DNA of 64,000 nt from Jacaranda mimosifolia (lineage: Eukaryota; Streptophyta; Magnoliopsida; Lamiales; Bignoniaceae). The stretch is from NCBI GenBank assembly GCA_018894105.1, contig CM032119.1, positions 15,703,246 through 15,767,245 of the forward strand, given 5' to 3'. Positions 60,590 through 64,000 of the stretch are shown here, in pieces; the first letter of the stretch is position 1; each line of letters begins with the position of its first letter. The position numbers and the translations under genes are program-made. Under the pieces are notes generated by a model. The model was given only the letters and a program-made list of their open reading frames with translations, made no database searches and was not told where the DNA came from.

Positions 60590-62425
60590 CTCGATGTGAG
60601 AGTGATAGTGAGTTTGAGAAGATAAGCGGGGATACCGGGATTCAGGTTGAGGATCAATCTAGTAGCAAAATTGAGAGTTCTGATAATACCAACCCCAACC
60701 TGATGAGTGATGTTGAGGTCAACATTGAGGGTGAAGAGGGTAGTTGGGAGGAGTTCACTAAGGCTTTAGCCGGGAGGGAAACGAGGGTTCGGAAGATTTG
60801 GGGGAGTGAGGACGAGTCGTGAGTTTTAGGATGTGAGGGTCCTGCTAGCCAACTCGAGGTCGATCTACTTAGGTTAGCGAAGGATTCAATTAGTTCAGGC
60901 AAGGTGGCCTCTTCGACCAGTTAGAAAGTAGAGCCTTTGAGCCTTATCAAGAAGCGAACTTCTTATAAGACCTAGGCTTCTCATACTGAAACACAGTCTT
61001 TCATCATGGAGGCTGAGGTCAACTATGCCTGAACCTAGTTCCATACCCACCCCTCCTCAATTCAAACTTATCCGACTTGAAAAGACTGGTCGCAAGCATC
61101 AGGCCCCCAAAAATTATCTCATCGTACATCTTGCCTCTTTGCAATACGGCCTTAAGTTCCTTATCTCCTCAAAGGTTAGAGTCATACTCAACGGCATAGG
61201 AACATGCCAGACCCATTTGGTCTTGAACTCCTTTTCCTTGATATATACCTTTATTGTTCTTTGAGATGTTATTGACAATAGCTATCATTTACCAACTTCG
61301 TTTCCCTTTTCCTCATGCCTTCATTGAGTAAATCAACCATAGCTTCGAATATGGTCTTTTACTATATTACCGCTTGACCCAGGTGAAAGGTCCTTAACCC
61401 AAACTCATCTTCTTAAGAAAGGTACGGAAGAGCAATTGGTTCTTTGTAAGGACTCTCGAGAATAAGAGCATGAGATTCATGAGGCAATGGGTCTTGAGAA
61501 AAATTAACTTGAGTGTGCAAGGTTTACCTTTATGGGATAATTGATTTGTACAACATCTACTTGAGAAGGGTCTCCTCGATGCCTCTAAGTTTGTGATCGA
61601 GCTAGTACTAGCTTTAGCTAATCTTGCCCTTGCTTGATCGACTCTGATCCCGGGCTGTCAGCTTGGTAAATATCTTTCCTTTTTACTTTGGCAAGTTTTA
61701 TAAGTTGTATGCTTTTTAACCGATCTCTTTTTTCCTTTGTGGGTTGATCGCTAGCTATATCTCCTAGGAATAAGAAGCTTGCTGCCATTCACTTTTGTTA
61801 ATTTACCACTATTGCCTGACCTGTGAAACCCAGGTCATCTTCATCCACCACTCTGCCAGCTCCATCCGCCAGTTAGGCACAACAAACTCCTACTCCAGCT
61901 ACAAGCAGAGGTTTGTTGGTTCTATCTGCCACTCAACTTGAGGTGGGATCAAAGAGGTCCGTTGAGGGTGCAGGGTTAGTGCCCCCCGCCGAAGAGACTA
62001 ATCGACCAAGACAAGGGGAAAGGCGTGATGTTTGTGGAGAGAAAGTCGACCACCTAAGATAAAGGCAAAAATGTGGCTCTGTTTGAGAGCTTCTGTGATC
62101 AGGTTTGAGGCCTACTTTCGCTGAACCCCACATTGGCCCTTGAGACTTTGAGAAGCTTGCTTGCGAATCCTTTCGGAGTGCTGACCTTTGAAGAACCCTA
62201 TTTTAGGTTCGACAACATCGACGTTAGCAATGATGCCTCGATCAAAGATAAGGGAGATCAAAACAAAGCTATTTGGGCTCTTATGCAAGCGAGCATCTAT
62301 GAGATAGACCAGGAGAAGATGTCGGCCGTTGCAGCAGGGAAGGTTCTGAAGCAGTTGGGCTGTCAGGCCAATATGATAAATTTTGACCTTTTCTTGTTTG
62401 GTATTGAGTTTGTATTAGTTTGACC
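60590..62425 (+). pseudogene. Decayed plus-strand ORF antisense to a Tat-like element
   Basis: Blocks of coding-like sequence with stops between them: SDSEFEKISGDTGIQVEDQS with an acidic stretch to about 60820; QAPKNYLIVHLASLQYGLKF (to 61260); YHLPTSFPFPHAFIE and HSFEYGLLLYYRLTQ; KSNWFFVRTLENKSMRFMRQ; and EEPYFRFDNIDVSN with QEKMSAVAAGKVLK (62133-62425). The mixture resembles plant retrotransposon-associated proteins (gag-like or plant transposon protein annotations), not a host enzyme. It is antisense to, and downstream of, the pol end at 63741-64000, the layout reported for extra ORFs in Tat elements. The function is unknown. Confidence 0.4.
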
Positions 62426-63740
62426 TTTTAACAATCTTCATGCTTAGGCAATTGAGCTAAATAAGCTGGAACTTGTACTGTAGGTACAAGTACATGACTT
62501 CGAATCGTAATACTTGGAAGAAACAGTTTGAAAACATCAAAGGAACACTATCGAGTCGCTAAGAGAGAAGGTGTATAACTTGTAGTTCTATGAGACCTTT
62601 GTGGAAGAGCTGAGGTGGGAGATCAACCTGCTAAAGGCCGACGGGGATTAGAAAAATAACCACCCTCACGGTCCAAAACAGTACTTTCAGCATCAAAGTG
62701 CTCGAGCTCCAGTAGGAACTCCTGGAGGTCCAAGATAAGAGCTACCACAAGGGTTTCCACGATGGGAGGTTGGCTTCCAATGATAACTTAATAAAGGCCT
62801 TCCCTATTTTTGTCGAGGAGATTCTAGAGATTTATGTTCAGAGCTCGGTGTTTGACAACTCCTGCTGCATCATGGGGGCCAACGATTAGAAGTCGGGGTT
62901 TGATCGTGCAATTGCTCAACTGAATACCCTTGGGGGGTAACTTCAATGAGTCCATGCTGAGCCTGAGCCTTGATGATAATTTGTAATCCTTCACGTCGGA
63001 TGAAGGCGAGGTCGAACCCCCTTGAAATGAGCACGAGCGGTAGTTCGCATTTTTTATCCCCATTGTCTAGCTATTGTTGATGCTGCTTTAGGGGACGCCA
63101 TTTCTCCACCAATTGATGAGCCCCTTTCAGCACTAGTCGACATTGTTAGGCCCTCAACCTCTATTCATCTATTTTCGAGCCCCGCAGATGCTCTTTCCAA
63201 CGTTAGCCCTTCTGCTATTGCTAATGGTAATCCTCACACTGTTGGTCATTTGACTGCCCTCGAATATACTTTGACCTTTGAGGTTTGAATATTTTGCATA
63301 TTTTTCTTAAGTTTTTGCCTTTTGCCTTCCGATCACAAAAAGTTGGCACCTTTCCAATATACTTTTAATTTTGAAGTATTTGAACGGATTTGTGATCAGC
63401 CTTTCTTATTAATGAAATTTTCTTTTTGCTTCGTTTTGTATCTGCTTGCTTACTTTTGATTCCAACCTTGCATTTTTTTTTGCTATTTTTTTATTTTTCT
63501 ATTAGCTCGATCTAACTGCAGTTTGATTTGGATACCGAGGTCCACCTCTTCCCTCTCTAATTATCTCGACAAGGATTACCTATCGAGAAAATGATGTTTG
63601 GTTACTTGATCCATAACTTAAGGGGGTTTGTTTAGTTAGCATTCATTGATGTTATTAAGCAATTGTAATTCAAATACAATGATTAAAATCATAACTCAAA
63701 ACACTTTTTATTACACATTCTATGGTGATCTGTGGTCGAG
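62426..63740. other. Continuation of the antisense ORF region, then spacer
   Basis: 62430-62900 (+) still reads in pieces such as EELRWEINLLKAD and FPRWEVGFQ, with stops. From 63300 to 63740 it is non-coding, containing AAGGGGGTTTGTTTAG at about 63619. Confidence 0.35.
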
Positions 63741-64000
63741 AAATGACCTCAATTATAAAATTTCCTAAGGCTTGTAGCGTTCCAGGTTCTTAAGAGTTCG
63801 ATTCCTTGCCCATTGGCCAAATAATAGATATTATTTTTTGCCACCTTAACGATCTTTTACGAGCCTTCCCAATTGGGGTCTAGTTTTCATACATGCCTTG
63901 TGACGTCAACCTTCTTGAGTACTAAATTGTTGACTTCGAAGCTTTGAGGGTTCACCATATTGTTGTATACCTTTGCCATTTGTCCTTTGTAGTGCTGAAT
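63741..64000 (-). pseudogene. Tat-lineage gypsy pol, integrase C-terminal end (cut by the window edge)
   Basis: On the minus strand from the edge: IQHYKGQMAKVYNNMVNPQS, then FEVNNLVLKKVDVTRH, a stop, KLDPNWEGS, a stop, KIVKVAKNNIYYLANGQ, and WNATSLRKFYN followed by a stop. The family form is MARYYNKRVRPRSFQVGDLVLRK..GKLDPNWEGPYRV....WNA-HLKKYY, the distal end of Tat/Athila-type integrase proteins. Trp-to-stop and Gln-to-stop changes are likely. The rest lies to the right. Confidence 0.8.

Noticed and set aside
63795..63815. tRNA gene suggested by GTTCGATTCC
   Set aside because: It lies in the gypsy integrase coding sequence (GIELLRTW) and no cloverleaf forms.
63982..63992. TTGTAGTG as the missing CACTA right end
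   Set aside because: It is inside the Tat integrase sequence and lacks subterminal repeats.
1..64000. CRISPR array, operon or bacterial system
   Set aside because: The sequence is plant nuclear DNA; the tandem arrays here have no regular spacer-repeat pattern.

Overview
The window is plant nuclear DNA, most likely from a eudicot. It is AT-rich and mostly non-coding. The coding remnants are plant-specific: Ty3/gypsy pol and gag pieces, a DUF1985-Ulp1 gene of Mutator-like elements, a TTF-zinc-finger hAT transposase and a CACTA terminus. The one complete host gene has GT-AG introns. I cannot name the species.

Host genes are few. At 2178-2645 (+) lies the C-terminal exon of an RBM34-like RRM protein; no other exon of it is visible. 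At 34990-38610 (-) is a complete four-exon gene for a 262-residue SNARE-associated Golgi / TMEM41-like (VTT domain) membrane protein. Everything else is repeats, intergenic DNA or TE remnants.

Layout: a short non-autonomous hAT-like element (394-1221); the RBM34 exon; a Helitron with both diagnostic ends on the minus strand (4692-6554); a decayed Mutator-like (KAONASHI-type) element with a DUF1985-Ulp1 pseudogene (8363-11341, +) and a divergent mudrA-like fragment (12924-13254, -); a Ty3/gypsy element whose 5' LTR is cut and joined to an inverted foreign LTR end (14011-22838); tandem repeats; a gag-only gypsy remnant with a 3.56-kb LTR (25290-30188); a non-autonomous hAT with a perfect 8-bp target duplication (30348-31935); a GC-rich minisatellite and a local duplication (32131-33964); the TMEM41-like gene; a Tat-lineage-like gypsy element in minus orientation with weak LTRs (41001-48017); AT-rich DNA; a nest in which a hAT (52048-55720) sits in the polypurine tract of a minus-strand gypsy element (LTR 51582-52039, integrase 55740-56891) that is itself broken by a CACTA terminus at 56892; and a second Tat-like element entering from the right edge (about 60400-64000).

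The Ulp1 and mudrA fragments belong to one element type. The gypsy, hAT and CACTA pieces record a sequence of nested insertions. Several ORFs carry changes of G to A or C to T at key positions, as expected from deamination of methylated cytosines in silenced DNA. The signals most worth a second look are the inverted/direct duplication at a splice junction (9058-9341), the antisense ORFs beside Tat-type gag and pol, the chimeric LTR at 14315, and the hAT inside a polypurine tract. I did not find a clearly new biological system.
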